Assembly (NCBI RefSeq): GCF_009707515.1
Contig: NZ_WLYI01000007.1
Location: 62,001 to 126,000, forward strand
Length of the DNA: 64,000 nt
Source of the DNA: Pseudomonas karstica
Lineage (GTDB): Bacteria > Pseudomonadota > Gammaproteobacteria > Pseudomonadales > Pseudomonadaceae
Direction of reading: 5' to 3'
The translations under genes were made by a program, and so were the position numbers. Numbering within the stretch: the stretch's first letter is position 1; each line of letters begins with the position of its first letter. The notes under the pieces are model-generated. The model was given only the letters and a program-made list of their open reading frames with translations, was not told the origin of the DNA and searched no databases. This document shows positions 36,686 through 45,797 of the stretch, one piece after another.

Positions 36686-37195
36686 ATGACTATTTCCCTG
36701 TACGCCGCTTCCCTCCCGGTCTTCAAGCAAATGCTCAACGCCCTGAGCGATGTGCTGAACAAGGCCGAGGCCCATGCCACCGCCAAAAACATTGACCCGA
36801 ACGCCTTCCTGCAAGCGCGCCTGTCCCCGGACATGTTCCCGTTGGTGCGCCAGGTGCAGATCGCCGTCGACTTTGCCAAGGGCGTTTCTGCCCGCCTGGC
36901 TGAAATCGAAGTACCGAAATATGATGATGCCGAAGTCACCTTCGCCGACCTGCAAGCGCTGATCGCCAAGGTCCTGGCATTCATTGACAGCATCACCCCG
37001 GCGCAGATCGACGGCAAGGAAGGCATCGAGATCGTCACCCGTCCAGGCACCCCGAAAGAGAAGCGCTTCAGCGGCCAGTCCTACCTGTTGACCTACGGCC
37101 TGCCGCAGTTCTTCTTCCATGTCACCACTGCGTATGCCTTGTTGCGTCACAACGGTGTGGAAGTGGGCAAGCGTGACTACATGGGCGCGTTCTAA
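36686..37195 (+). CDS. DUF1993 family protein
   Basis: 169 residues of helical character, with SLPVFKQMLNALSDVL near the start and FFFHVTTAYALLRHNGVEVGKRDYMG near the end, the typical DUF1993 endings. Related to the DinB-like four-helix fold. Function unknown. A terminator hairpin follows. Confidence 0.9.
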   Translation: MTISLYAASLPVFKQMLNALSDVLNKAEAHATAKNIDPNAFLQARLSPDMFPLVRQVQIAVDFAKGVSARLAEIEVPKYDDAEVTFADLQALIAKVLAFIDSITPAQIDGKEGIEIVTRPGTPKEKRFSGQSYLLTYGLPQFFFHVTTAYALLRHNGVEVGKRDYMGAF

Positions 37196-37207
37196 CGGGC
37201 ATAAAAA

Positions 37208-37230
37208 AAGCCCGCTGGGGCGGCGGGCTT
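37208..37230. terminator. Bidirectional intrinsic terminator
   Basis: AAGCCCGC, seven bases, GCGGGCTT. A run of A precedes it on the plus strand, i.e. a T run follows on the minus strand, so it best serves the alpha/beta hydrolase gene, and is also well placed (12 bases) after the DUF1993 gene. Confidence 0.85.
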
Positions 37231-37347
37231 GATGTGCAACGTTTGTAACGGATGAGGCTTCACACTACGGTGATGGATGTGAATAAAGCGTGAAAAATAT
37301 GTCAGAGAAAGTGTGAGGTTTTTGGCTTGCGCCATTCTGGTGACAGT

Positions 37348-38190
37348 TCAGGTTGGGCGCGCCTGCCGAATAAAGCCCAGCAGGTAATCGCTCACTTGTT
37401 CTGGCGCGTCCTCCATGAGGAAATGCCCGGCTTTTTCTACCACATGCAGCACCGCTCCCGGTATGTCTCGATGCAGACGGTGTGCGTAGTCCAGCGGCTG
37501 CCATTCATCTTCGGCGCCCCAGAGGATTTGCACCGGTAGGTTGAGGGTCACCAGGCGTTGTTCAAAATCACGGGTATAGCGCGAATCGTAATGTGCCACC
37601 TGATGCTGATAGAACGCCGGCTGGCCGATCACACCGCTGATCGGTGCCAGGTAAGCCTCCAGCAACGCACCTTGCATCAGGTTTTTATCGAATACAGCCA
37701 TCGCCATCTGTCGGGCCATCAATGCTCGATGCTCGTCAGCGGCCATGCGCGCATGGTCTGCAAACTGTTCGTGGATACCGCGCCAGGCAGGAGACGGCCA
37801 GGAGTCATAGCTGGGGGCGTCGGCAATGGTCAACGAGTGCAGCCGTTGTGGGTGCTCCAGGGCAAACAGCAATGCACTGACGCCGCCAATGTCATGCCCC
37901 ACCAGGTGAATCTGCGGCAGGCCCCAATGGTCCAGCAACTCAGCGATCAACTGGCTTTGCGCCACCACTGAAGTATCGGCCTCACGGGGAAATTCCGAAG
38001 CACCGAAACCCAGCAGGTCGAACACGTGGACATGCAGCCCGGCGGCTGTCAGGCGCGGCACCACGTTGCGCCAGATGATGGAATGAGCAGGGGTGCCATG
38101 CAGCAACAACACGGGCACCCCTTCGCCGTGCCGGCCCGTGGCGATACGGCGGCCGTTAATCAGAGCAACTTCGTTGAGCAGAGTGGTCAT
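37348..38190 (-). CDS. Alpha/beta hydrolase with Asp nucleophile
   Basis: 280 residues. The oxyanion HGTPAHS (31-37), nucleophile motif GHDIGG with Asp100, and His256 (KAGHFLMED) are present. An Asp nucleophile is known from haloalkane dehalogenases and epoxide hydrolases, so it is not a simple esterase. Divergent from a LysR-type regulator 103 bases away, probably its controller. Confidence 0.85.
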   Translation of the reverse strand: MTTLLNEVALINGRRIATGRHGEGVPVLLLHGTPAHSIIWRNVVPRLTAAGLHVHVFDLLGFGASEFPREADTSVVAQSQLIAELLDHWGLPQIHLVGHDIGGVSALLFALEHPQRLHSLTIADAPSYDSWPSPAWRGIHEQFADHARMAADEHRALMARQMAMAVFDKNLMQGALLEAYLAPISGVIGQPAFYQHQVAHYDSRYTRDFEQRLVTLNLPVQILWGAEDEWQPLDYAHRLHRDIPGAVLHVVEKAGHFLMEDAPEQVSDYLLGFIRQARPT

Positions 38191-38293
38191 TGACCTATCC
38201 TCGATGAATGAGGCTTTAGCCTATGATGAGGCTAGTCATGACACCAGTGACAACTTACTCTCCTGTAATCCTATTTTTGTCATGGGTTTGATC

Positions 38294-39157
38294 ATGAACC
38301 AGCGTTTGCCCATTGATGTATTACGCGCCCTGCAAAGCGTGGTCGAGACCGGCAGCGTCACCCGGGCGTCCGAGCGCTTACACCTTAGCCAGTCAGCGGT
38401 GAGCTGGAAAATCAAACGCCTGGAGAAACAGTTGGGTCGCTCGTTGATTCAGCGTGATGGCCAGCGGCTGGTGGCCAGTGATGACGGAGTGCAACTACTG
38501 ATTCATGCCCGGCGCATCCTGGAGGCTCACGATGCGGCACTGGCCCATTTCAACCCCGTGCAACTGCAAGGTTGTATTCGCCTCGGCGTCACGGAACAGG
38601 TGCCCATGGCCAAGCTATCGAGCCTGTTGGCGCAATTTTCCCGACAACACCGCCAGCTCGATGTACGGATAGTGGTTGAGCAGAGCCATGTGCTGCGTCA
38701 GGCGTTGTCGGACGGTGAACTGGACATGGCACTGCACCAGGATTTCACCCACCGTATCGAGGCCCGGGACCAGTTGCTATGGACCGAGCATGTGCACTGG
38801 TGCGCCCGTCCGGGCTGGCAGCATGAGCCTGGTGATTGCCTGCGGCTGATTACCTTTGGTCCTGAATGTTTCTATCGACAACGGGCCCAGGAATGCCTGA
38901 GTGCGCAGGGCATTCGTTGGCAGGTGGCCGTGGACTGCGCTTCGGTGGACGGCGTGGTGTCGGCGATTACCGTCGGGCTGGGGATCGGTGTGCTCAGCAG
39001 CGCTCACCTGGACAAAAGAGTGGAAGTCTATCGACCTTTCGAACAGCGTTTGCCGCTGCCCGAGGTGGCGAATGTACTGCGCTTTGGCAGCGATAACCCC
39101 GAGCCCAGGCTGCTGGCCTTGCACGACCTGCTGGTGCAGGCACTGCAAAAGGCTTGA
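38294..39157 (+). CDS. LysR-family transcriptional regulator
   Basis: 287 residues. N-terminal winged helix (about residues 5-62, SVTRASERLHLSQSAVSWKIKRLE), then a two-lobed substrate-binding domain. An ATG at 38282 is an alternative start. Divergent from the alpha/beta hydrolase, the standard position of a LysR regulator of its neighbour. Its stop abuts the convergent FUSC gene (38294-39157 and 39158). Confidence 0.9.
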   Translation: MNQRLPIDVLRALQSVVETGSVTRASERLHLSQSAVSWKIKRLEKQLGRSLIQRDGQRLVASDDGVQLLIHARRILEAHDAALAHFNPVQLQGCIRLGVTEQVPMAKLSSLLAQFSRQHRQLDVRIVVEQSHVLRQALSDGELDMALHQDFTHRIEARDQLLWTEHVHWCARPGWQHEPGDCLRLITFGPECFYRQRAQECLSAQGIRWQVAVDCASVDGVVSAITVGLGIGVLSSAHLDKRVEVYRPFEQRLPLPEVANVLRFGSDNPEPRLLALHDLLVQALQKA

Positions 39158-40237
39158 TCAAATCTTCCAGTGGCTGGCGCTCTTGGCCAGACACTGGCGC
39201 ATGGCATCAATATTTGCCGCCAATTGCAGGGTCAACAGGCGATAACCGTCCAAGGCGTTGTGGACCGGAGCGTCCAGTGACGCTTCCTGGGTAGGCATGC
39301 CACCAGGTCGTTCCAGTCGCTCCGTGGCTCCCGACTTCAGGGCGCGCGCCATACCCATCAACTGCACCCGAATCTGCCGATGTTCGGTCTTGAGCACTAC
39401 CTGCATGCGCGCCATAGCTTGCCCATCCCGAGGGTCGGGGCGGGAATTGCCGAGAATCTCCAGGGTGCTGATGGCCATGCGCAAATGCCGCTGGATCGCG
39501 TCCAGTTCGGTCATCGATATCCGCACTTCCTTGGACACCGACGGCATCAGCGAACGCAATTGCACCATCGCCGTATTCAAGCGGTTGAGCAGCTTGAGGT
39601 GTTCGTCGTCGGTGACCGACTGGCCGTTGATGATCCGGCTGTAAATCGCCGCGCAATCGCGCAGGGCACTGGCCAGGTTATAGCGCCAGGAGTACACGGC
39701 ATATAGCGGCAGGGCGAAGGAAAACGCCAGGGCCAGGGCAATACCAATCAGGATATCGACGGTGCGCCATAGGCCATCAGAGAAATGGTTTTCGCCATGC
39801 CCGGCGACGATAAACACCGTGATGCCTGACAACAGCGCCGTATATCCACCCTTGCCGATGGCGTGGTAGGAAAAGAAACCGCAGACCACCGACATCAGCA
39901 GGTACGTCAGCAACTGCTGGCCCAGGTACGCCTGCTGCGCCACCAATAGCAACCCGACGCTGGCGCCTATCAGGGTGCCGTAGGCACGTTCCACGGCTTT
40001 TTTGCCGATGTTGCCGTGGTGCTGTAAACCGCCGATTACCACCAGCATGGTCACCGAGGCCCATTCACCGTGGGGCAGGTTGAGGCCGGTGGTCAGCAGG
40101 ATCGTCGCCAGCAGGCCGATGGACACGCGTATGGCGTGGATCAGCTTGGCGTGGCGGTAACGACGATAAGGATCCAGCAGGGGGCGCAGCAGGCGGCGGG
40201 CGAAGGAGGGCAGGCGGACGGAGGAAAAAAGCTTCAT
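39158..40237 (-). CDS. FUSC-family membrane protein
   Basis: 359 residues. N-terminal half with about six membrane segments (SIGLLATILLTTGL, TMLVVIGGLQHHGN, LTYLLMSVVCGFF), then a soluble helical C-terminal half. FUSC proteins are linked to aromatic acid and aryl polyene export (fusaric-acid resistance-like). The start at 40237 is the second candidate; a frame to 40279 exists. A REP-like palindrome lies just upstream. Confidence 0.85.
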   Translation of the reverse strand: MKLFSSVRLPSFARRLLRPLLDPYRRYRHAKLIHAIRVSIGLLATILLTTGLNLPHGEWASVTMLVVIGGLQHHGNIGKKAVERAYGTLIGASVGLLLVAQQAYLGQQLLTYLLMSVVCGFFSYHAIGKGGYTALLSGITVFIVAGHGENHFSDGLWRTVDILIGIALALAFSFALPLYAVYSWRYNLASALRDCAAIYSRIINGQSVTDDEHLKLLNRLNTAMVQLRSLMPSVSKEVRISMTELDAIQRHLRMAISTLEILGNSRPDPRDGQAMARMQVVLKTEHRQIRVQLMGMARALKSGATERLERPGGMPTQEASLDAPVHNALDGYRLLTLQLAANIDAMRQCLAKSASHWKI

Positions 40238-40265
40238 TGGTTTTATAGGCACCTCGAATTCACGA

Positions 40266-40291
40266 GTAGGAGCGAGCAAGCCCGCTCCTAC
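40266..40291. repeat. REP-like palindrome
   Basis: GTAGGAGCGAGC-AAGC-CCGCTCCTAC type element with near-perfect arms, matching the REP repeats of fluorescent pseudomonads that I know of. It lies between two minus-strand genes (stop at 40307 and start at 40237). Confidence 0.65.
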
Positions 40292-40306
40292 CGTGGGGGT
40301 ATGGTT

Positions 40307-41932
40307 TTAGAAAATATAGTCCGTGGTCAAAAAGCTCGACGCCCGATCATGAATGATGTCGCTGATCAGCGCCTTGTTGCTGTCCTGGAACTTGGTGGCC
40401 ACCAACGTGCGGATAGAAAACACCCGCAACGCATCATGCACCGACAGCGTACCCTCGGCCGAGTTCTTGCGGCCATTGAACGGGAAGGTGTCCGGCCCAC
40501 GCTGGCACTGGGCATTGATATTGATCCGGCCGACCTGATTGGCGAAGGTGTCCACCAGGCGTCCCACTTGCACCGGGTCGGTGCCGAAAATACTCAGTTG
40601 TTGGCCGAAGTCCGATTCCAGGACATAGTCGATCACCGTACCCAGGTCGCGGTAAGGCACGATGGGTACTACCGGGCCGAACTGTTCTTCGTGATAGACC
40701 CGCATTGCCGTGTTCACCGGGTACAGCACCGCCGGGTAGAAAAACGAACCACGGCTGGCACCGCCATGGGCATTGACCACCTTGGCCCCTTTCTCTTCAG
40801 CGTCGGCCACCAGCCCATGCAGGTAGTCGACCTTGCCCGGCTCTGGCAACGGCGTCAGGGACACGCCATCTTCCCACGGCATGCCGGGTTTGAGGGTCAG
40901 CAGTTTCTGGTTGAATTTTTCGATGAAACTGTCCACCACGTCTTCATGCACAAACAGGATTTTCAACGCGGTGCAGCGTTGCCCGTTGAAGGACAGGGAG
41001 CCGGTCACTGCTTCATTAACCGCATTGTCCAGGTCCACCTGGGGCAACACAATGCCGGGGTTTTTCGCATCCAAGCCCAGTGCCGCGCGCAGTCGATGAG
41101 GGCGCGGGTGCAGTTTCTTCAAGTCGCTGGCGGCCTTGTTGGTGCCGATAAACGCAAAGATATCGATCTTGCCGCTGGCCATCAGCGCACTGACGGTCTC
41201 CCGACCACTGCCGTAGATCACGTTGATCACCCCGGCCGGAAAGCTGTCGCGGAACGCTTCCAACAACGGACGGATCAGCAATACCCCGAGCTTAGCGGGC
41301 TTGAACACCACAGTGTTGCCCATGATCAACGCCGGGATCAGGGTGGTGAAGGTTTCGTTCAACGGGTAGTTGTAAGGTCCCATGCACAGCGCCACACCCA
41401 TGGGGACACGGCGGATTTGCCCCAGGGTGTCCTGCTCCAGCTCGAAGCGACTGGAGCGGCGGTCGAGTTCCTTGAGGGCGTTGATGGTGTCGGTGATGTA
41501 GTCGCAGGTGCGGTCGAATTCTTTTTGTGAGTCCTTGAGGTTCTTGCCGATCTCCCACATCAACAGCTTGACCACGGCGTCCCGCTGTTCGCGCATGCGC
41601 TGTAAAAAGGCCTCGACATGCTGGATGCGCTCGACTACCCGCATCGTTGGCCAACTGCCCTGGCCCCGGTCATAGGCGCGCACGGCGGCATCAAGTGCGG
41701 TCAAGGCGGTCTCGGCATCCAGCAGTGGAGTACTGCCAATGATCACTGGGGTGTCGCCATCGGCCCCGTGAAGTTGCACCGGGCTGCGCACTTGAGCTAA
41801 GGGGCCGGCCCATTCCCGCAACTGGCCATCCACCAGGTAGTCGCGCTGTTCAATGGGCGCCGCCAGCCGGTATTGCTCGGGAATGTCGGCGGCAGAGGGA
41901 AATAGATTGGCCAGCAGGTGATCGGTGGTCAT
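40307..41932 (-). CDS. NADP-dependent glyceraldehyde-3-phosphate dehydrogenase-like aldehyde dehydrogenase
   Basis: 541 residues of the aldehyde dehydrogenase fold. Nucleophile Cys320 in FNGQRCTA; the NAD(P)-binding PYNYPLNE and KPAK segments and the EEQFGPVVP motif are present. The usual general base Glu of ELGGK, four residues before the Lys, is Gly286 here (ALGLDAKNP); this is a feature I recall as shared by its pseudomonad relatives annotated as NADP-dependent GAPDH (ALDH11-like). GGGG precedes the start. Divergent from the DyP peroxidase gene. Confidence 0.85.
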   Translation of the reverse strand: MTTDHLLANLFPSAADIPEQYRLAAPIEQRDYLVDGQLREWAGPLAQVRSPVQLHGADGDTPVIIGSTPLLDAETALTALDAAVRAYDRGQGSWPTMRVVERIQHVEAFLQRMREQRDAVVKLLMWEIGKNLKDSQKEFDRTCDYITDTINALKELDRRSSRFELEQDTLGQIRRVPMGVALCMGPYNYPLNETFTTLIPALIMGNTVVFKPAKLGVLLIRPLLEAFRDSFPAGVINVIYGSGRETVSALMASGKIDIFAFIGTNKAASDLKKLHPRPHRLRAALGLDAKNPGIVLPQVDLDNAVNEAVTGSLSFNGQRCTALKILFVHEDVVDSFIEKFNQKLLTLKPGMPWEDGVSLTPLPEPGKVDYLHGLVADAEEKGAKVVNAHGGASRGSFFYPAVLYPVNTAMRVYHEEQFGPVVPIVPYRDLGTVIDYVLESDFGQQLSIFGTDPVQVGRLVDTFANQVGRININAQCQRGPDTFPFNGRKNSAEGTLSVHDALRVFSIRTLVATKFQDSNKALISDIIHDRASSFLTTDYIF

Positions 41933-42071
41933 GTTGCTACCCCAAGGCTGATTGCAAAATATGAATAGAGATTCCCCCATCCGAGGGCTCTGTTGCAAGG
42001 CCCGAGCGCTTTCCACTACGCATTGGCTTGTCGCGCCGGGTAAACTGCACGGCTTTACTGAAGGAGTTCAC

Positions 42072-42935
42072 ATGAGTCAGTACCAGCCGGGCATTCTTGC
42101 CGCACCGGTGCCGCTACAGGCACGTCATTTGTTTTTTGCCCTGGATTCGGTCCATGCCGTGCCGGCTGCTTTCGATGCGCTGATGAAATTGACGGACGCC
42201 CAGGCAGTGGTGGGCATGGGTGAGCCACTGGTCAGTGCCCTTGGTGCCCGGATCGAGGGGTTGCGGCCATTCCCTCACATCCGCGGGCCGGGAGCCGATA
42301 ATCCATCCACCCAGCAGGCTCTTTGGGTGTGGCTGCACGGTGTGGATCGCGGCGAGTTGTTGATGCGCAGTCGGGCTTTTGAAAAAGCCCTGGCTCCGGC
42401 GTTTCGTCTGGTACAGATGACCGAAGGTTTTCGCTACAAGACAGGTTTTGACCTGACCGACTATGAAGACGGCACCGAAAACCCCCATGACGACGCTGCG
42501 GTCGAGGCGGCCGTGGCCACTGGCGGCGCCAGCTTCGCCGCGATCCAACAATGGCAGCACGACTTGGACGGTTTCGCCGCGTTGCCCGCTCAAGAGCGGG
42601 ATCACATCATTGGTCGTCGCCATGGCGACAACGAAGAACTGGACGACGCACCGGCGTCGGCTCATACCAAGCGCACCGCCCAGGAAAGCTTTACTCCTGA
42701 AGCATTTGTAGTGCGCCGCTCCATGCCGTGGGCCGAGAACGGCCAGGCCGGGCTGATGTTCCTCGCCTTCGGTCACTCCTTCGATGCCTTTGAAGCCCAA
42801 TTGCGCCGTATGAGTGGGCTGGAAGACGGGATTGTCGATGGTTTATACCGCATCAGCCGGCCGTTGACCGGTGGGTATTACTGGTGTCCGCCACTAAAGG
42901 ATGGGCATCTGGACGTGAGTGCCGTATTCCCTTAG
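42072..42935 (+). CDS. DyP-type heme peroxidase
   Basis: 287 residues. The conserved region EDGTENP with a catalytic Asp (residue about 134), SAHTKRTAQESF with the proximal His and distal Arg region, and C-terminal GLMFLAFGHSFDAFEAQL are present. The motif reads YEDGTENP rather than GFxDGTENP. AAGGAG lies five bases before the start. It oxidises aromatic compounds with hydrogen peroxide; no encapsulin is adjacent. Confidence 0.9.
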   Translation: MSQYQPGILAAPVPLQARHLFFALDSVHAVPAAFDALMKLTDAQAVVGMGEPLVSALGARIEGLRPFPHIRGPGADNPSTQQALWVWLHGVDRGELLMRSRAFEKALAPAFRLVQMTEGFRYKTGFDLTDYEDGTENPHDDAAVEAAVATGGASFAAIQQWQHDLDGFAALPAQERDHIIGRRHGDNEELDDAPASAHTKRTAQESFTPEAFVVRRSMPWAENGQAGLMFLAFGHSFDAFEAQLRRMSGLEDGIVDGLYRISRPLTGGYYWCPPLKDGHLDVSAVFP

Positions 42936-43050
42936 CGGCTTTAAACCCCCGCGAGGTCTTTTATCAGGCTGTGTACCCAATGGGGCCTTGTAAAACCCAG
43001 GACGAGAACGCTAACGTTGCGGTCCTGTTATTTCTGAATGTTTCAGTCTT

Positions 43051-44181
43051 ATGCCCGATCCGGCTCAACGCATTGCTGATTCCACCTCGCGCCGCGCCGC
43101 GCTGACCCTGGGTTTGTGCCTGCCCAGTGACGTGTTGCTCTATCTGTTGTTGCCCATGGAATCCCAGGCATTCGGTATTACCCTGGCCCAGGCCGGGGTA
43201 TTGCTGGCGGCTAATCGGCTGGTGCGGATTTTCGGTTACCGACATGTGCTGAATTTCTATGCCCGCCGGGGTGATCGCCTGACCTGCATGCTGGCCGCTG
43301 GTGCGGCGGCGGTCTGTGCCCTGGGCAATTCGTTCTTTTCCGGGTTTGCCGCGCTGCTGGTGCTGCGGCTGATCTGGGGCCTGTGTTTTGCCGCGTTGAA
43401 CCTCTCGACCCAAGTACTGGCCACTTCCGAACCTGTGGGTGCTGCGCGTCGAGCAGGACGTTCCCGGGCGCTGATTGCCCTCGGCCCGATGCTGGCCTTG
43501 CCCCTGGGCGGCTTGCTGACACTATGGGCCGGGCCCCGGCCCATCTTTTTGATTCTGGCAGGGTGTTGCCTGGCGGGCCTTTGGGTGGCGCGGGGATTAC
43601 CTACGGGCGGGCATGATTTGCACGGTACGCCAGGCCGTCGCTTTCGCTTGCCGGACAGTGTGGCGGTGTGGTCGTTTATCGAAGGCGTAGCCCTGGATGG
43701 ACTGTTTATTTTCGGTCTGTCGATCCAGGCGCAAAAAATCCTCGGCGGCGATGCTGTGCTGATCGCCGGCGGGCTGATGGCCTTGCGCTACGTCTCGGAA
43801 CTGCTCCTGAGCCCCCTGGGCGGGAGGATGTCCCAGCGTTTTGGCGCGACTTCCATGCTGCTACTGTTTTCCTTCCTCAGTGCCCTGGCTTTAACGGCGT
43901 TCGGCAGTGACTGGGTGATCATCGGCGCCGCGGCGGTGCTGATACTGCGGGCGTTGCAATTACCCTTGGTGACGACCCTGGTGGCCGAGCGCAATCCGGG
44001 GTCCATGCGGGTGTCAGCCCTGGCCTCCAATGCGGTTTGGCGCGATATCGGCGCGGGTCTTGGCCCATTGCTGGCAGGTTTACTGCTGCCGGTGGCATCG
44101 GCACCTTGGGTGTTTGGCGTATCGGGTGCGGCGATTGTGGTCAGTGCGGTATTTTGTTGGCGGACAAAAATTTCAACCTGA
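43051..44181 (+). CDS. MFS transporter
   Basis: 376 residues with about twelve membrane segments. Signature elements (GRSRALIALGPMLALPLGGLL; LLSPLGGRMSQRFG) place it in the major facilitator superfamily. Substrate unknown. The gene starts at 43051 and is followed by the MEKHLA gene 15 bases later, so the two are probably co-transcribed. Confidence 0.85.
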   Translation: MPDPAQRIADSTSRRAALTLGLCLPSDVLLYLLLPMESQAFGITLAQAGVLLAANRLVRIFGYRHVLNFYARRGDRLTCMLAAGAAAVCALGNSFFSGFAALLVLRLIWGLCFAALNLSTQVLATSEPVGAARRAGRSRALIALGPMLALPLGGLLTLWAGPRPIFLILAGCCLAGLWVARGLPTGGHDLHGTPGRRFRLPDSVAVWSFIEGVALDGLFIFGLSIQAQKILGGDAVLIAGGLMALRYVSELLLSPLGGRMSQRFGATSMLLLFSFLSALALTAFGSDWVIIGAAAVLILRALQLPLVTTLVAERNPGSMRVSALASNAVWRDIGAGLGPLLAGLLLPVASAPWVFGVSGAAIVVSAVFCWRTKIST

Positions 44182-44196
44182 GATTTGAGGCGTTTC

Positions 44197-44664
44197 GTGT
44201 TCCTTGAAAAAAACTTCATACGTTTGCTCGACGAGTCATACCGGCATTGGACCGGTCATGGACTGCTGGCGCCCTCTAACCTGGACGAACCGCAGCGTCT
44301 CACCTGGCTGCATGAGCAGGCGCCCTACAGCCTGCTGGCCCATGACGGTGCGGCGGACCCACGTTTCACTTACGCCAATGCATGCGCGCTGGCCTGCTTC
44401 AAGTACCCACGGGAGGCCTTTATCGGCATGCCGTCCCGATTCAGCGCCTCGGAATTGGACCGCGTCGCCCGCCAGGTCTTGCTGGAGCAAGTCACGGCCC
44501 AGGGGATCGCCCAAGGCTATAGCGGCTGGCGCGTCGACGCCGAGCAGCAGCCGTTCATGATTTATGCCGGGGTGGTCTGGACCTTGCTCGACGAGGCCCA
44601 CAAGTCCTGCGGCCAGGCGGCGTTGTTCTGGCCGGACGAGCAGCGGATCGGCGTGCTGGCTTAA
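44197..44664 (+). CDS. MEKHLA-domain protein
   Basis: 155 residues of one PAS-like MEKHLA domain (PF08670): ends in QGYSGWRVDAEQQPFMIYAGVVWTLLD. The GTG start at 44197 has GAGG seven bases upstream; an in-frame TTG at 44185 is the alternative. Its stop overlaps the convergent DUF3087 gene by four bases. Function unknown. Confidence 0.85.
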   Translation: MFLEKNFIRLLDESYRHWTGHGLLAPSNLDEPQRLTWLHEQAPYSLLAHDGAADPRFTYANACALACFKYPREAFIGMPSRFSASELDRVARQVLLEQVTAQGIAQGYSGWRVDAEQQPFMIYAGVVWTLLDEAHKSCGQAALFWPDEQRIGVLA

Positions 44665-45182
44665 GGTTTTTTCAACACGTCCAACCACGCGGGGTCGAGA
44701 CGCGTTTGTTCGATCTCCATCCCCAGTGCCTGCATCTTCGCCTTGTGTTCCTCGATCTCATGCACGAGTTGCGCCTGGGCGCTGGAGTTGGCATCCAGCT
44801 CATGCATCTGAGTCAACCCCAAGTGGTAGAAACGCAGCAGTTTGAGCGCCGCCGGGTTGTTGGCCTGTACCTGCTCGGTGACGGTGTGCATCACATTGGT
44901 CACGCGCATCAGGCTGCGCTTGAGCTGCCAACCATAGATGGCCGGGGCCAGCCAGGGTTGTGACCAGAGCGGGCCACGTACCAGGGCCACGGTCAGCAAC
45001 ACTGCGGCCAATACCCCGCCGACATTGAAACGAAAGTTGTCCCCGCCAGGTTCGCCAAACAGCATCACGGCCAGGCTGGACAGCAGCATCGCCAGGGCCA
45101 CGAACACCAGGGCAACGATCAGCGTGCTACGCCGGGTCTGTTGACGATAGGTGTGTGGGTCGCAGGGTTTGATCTCGAACAT
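44661..45182 (-). CDS. DUF3087 membrane protein
   Basis: 173 residues: two N-terminal membrane segments (about 18-40 and 53-75), then a soluble helical tail. Known as DUF3087; function unknown. The ATG at 45182 gives the family-type start MFEIKPCDPHTYRQQTRR; the frame continues to 45200. Confidence 0.85.
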   Translation of the reverse strand: MFEIKPCDPHTYRQQTRRSTLIVALVFVALAMLLSSLAVMLFGEPGGDNFRFNVGGVLAAVLLTVALVRGPLWSQPWLAPAIYGWQLKRSLMRVTNVMHTVTEQVQANNPAALKLLRFYHLGLTQMHELDANSSAQAQLVHEIEEHKAKMQALGMEIEQTRLDPAWLDVLKKP

Positions 45183-45311
45183 CCGGGGGGCAGTCTCCAT
45201 GGGGCGAGTAGGGGCATAAGGCCATTTGGCATCTTCTCATGCTTCGTGGTGCCGGGGGTTGTAATCAGGTTGAACGATGGTTGTCCACGGTTTCTCTAAC
45301 GGAGGTAGGCC

Positions 45312-45332
45312 ATGAACTTCCAAGGGAGGTGA
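45312..45332 (+). other. Six-codon leader frame overlapping the ribosome site of the next gene
   Basis: ATG AAC TTC CAA GGG AGG TGA, with GGAGG upstream of its own start. Its last codons contain the GGGAGG ribosome site of the following small gene (ATG at 45336), so translation could be coupled. Confidence 0.4.
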
Positions 45333-45335
45333 ACC

Positions 45336-45506
45336 ATGATTCAGTACCAGCAACCCGGCACGACTCATCCCGATGAGCGCACGCCTGGAGAGGAAGAGCG
45401 CGACAATGACGCCTTGCGCCCCAATGACCCGGCTGAGCGTGAAGACGATGTGACGCGGGTCGAAGAAGACCTGGAAAACCTGCATGACAAGGCGCGCCCG
45501 TTATGA
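45336..45506 (+). CDS. Small acidic protein, 56 residues
   Basis: Begins MIQYQQPGTTHPDER and is rich in Asp, Glu and Pro. It follows an excellent ribosome site (GGGAGGTGAACC). It is followed by a second small gene with its own GGAGG site. The pair resembles small, possibly stress-induced proteins of pseudomonads; no family was recognised. Confidence 0.62.
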   Translation: MIQYQQPGTTHPDERTPGEEERDNDALRPNDPAEREDDVTRVEEDLENLHDKARPL

Positions 45507-45529
45507 CTCGGCGAGCGCAGGAGGTAGTG

Positions 45530-45724
45530 ATGAGTAACCGTAAAGACGGTCCGCATTCATCGGAGCATTCCAGCGGCAAGGACGAATTGGGTTTTGACCC
45601 GGATTCGCCGGACCTGGCCGATCCGCAGGTCGACCCTGTCGGTCCTGCTATTGCACCATTGGATGAGAAGGAAAAACCGGGCAAGAAACCGGCTTACGAT
45701 CCCTTGGCAGACCTGAAGCCATGA
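45530..45724 (+). CDS. Small proline/aspartate-rich protein, 64 residues
   Basis: Starts MSNRKDGPHSSEHSSG and contains the repeated D-P-D/D-L-A-D elements and a KEKPGKKPAYDPL tail; probably disordered. AGGAGGTAGTG precedes the ATG at 45530; a frame from 45503 overlaps the previous gene. A strong terminator follows, so it ends this operon. Confidence 0.65.
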   Translation: MSNRKDGPHSSEHSSGKDELGFDPDSPDLADPQVDPVGPAIAPLDEKEKPGKKPAYDPLADLKP

Positions 45725-45728
45725 GCAG

Positions 45729-45753
45729 GGCCCCGCATTGAGCGGGGCCTTTT
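45729..45753 (+). terminator. Intrinsic terminator
   Basis: GGCCCCGC, five bases, GCGGGGCC, then TTTT. Four bases after the stop of the small gene. Confidence 0.9.
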
Positions 45754-45797
45754 GCCCGTGATGATCTCCTCAACGCCTCAGAACTCACTCCTCGTGT

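Noticed and set aside
40070..41530. 486-codon plus-strand frame across FUSC and aldehyde dehydrogenase
   Set aside because: Antisense shadow of two genes with recognisable domains.
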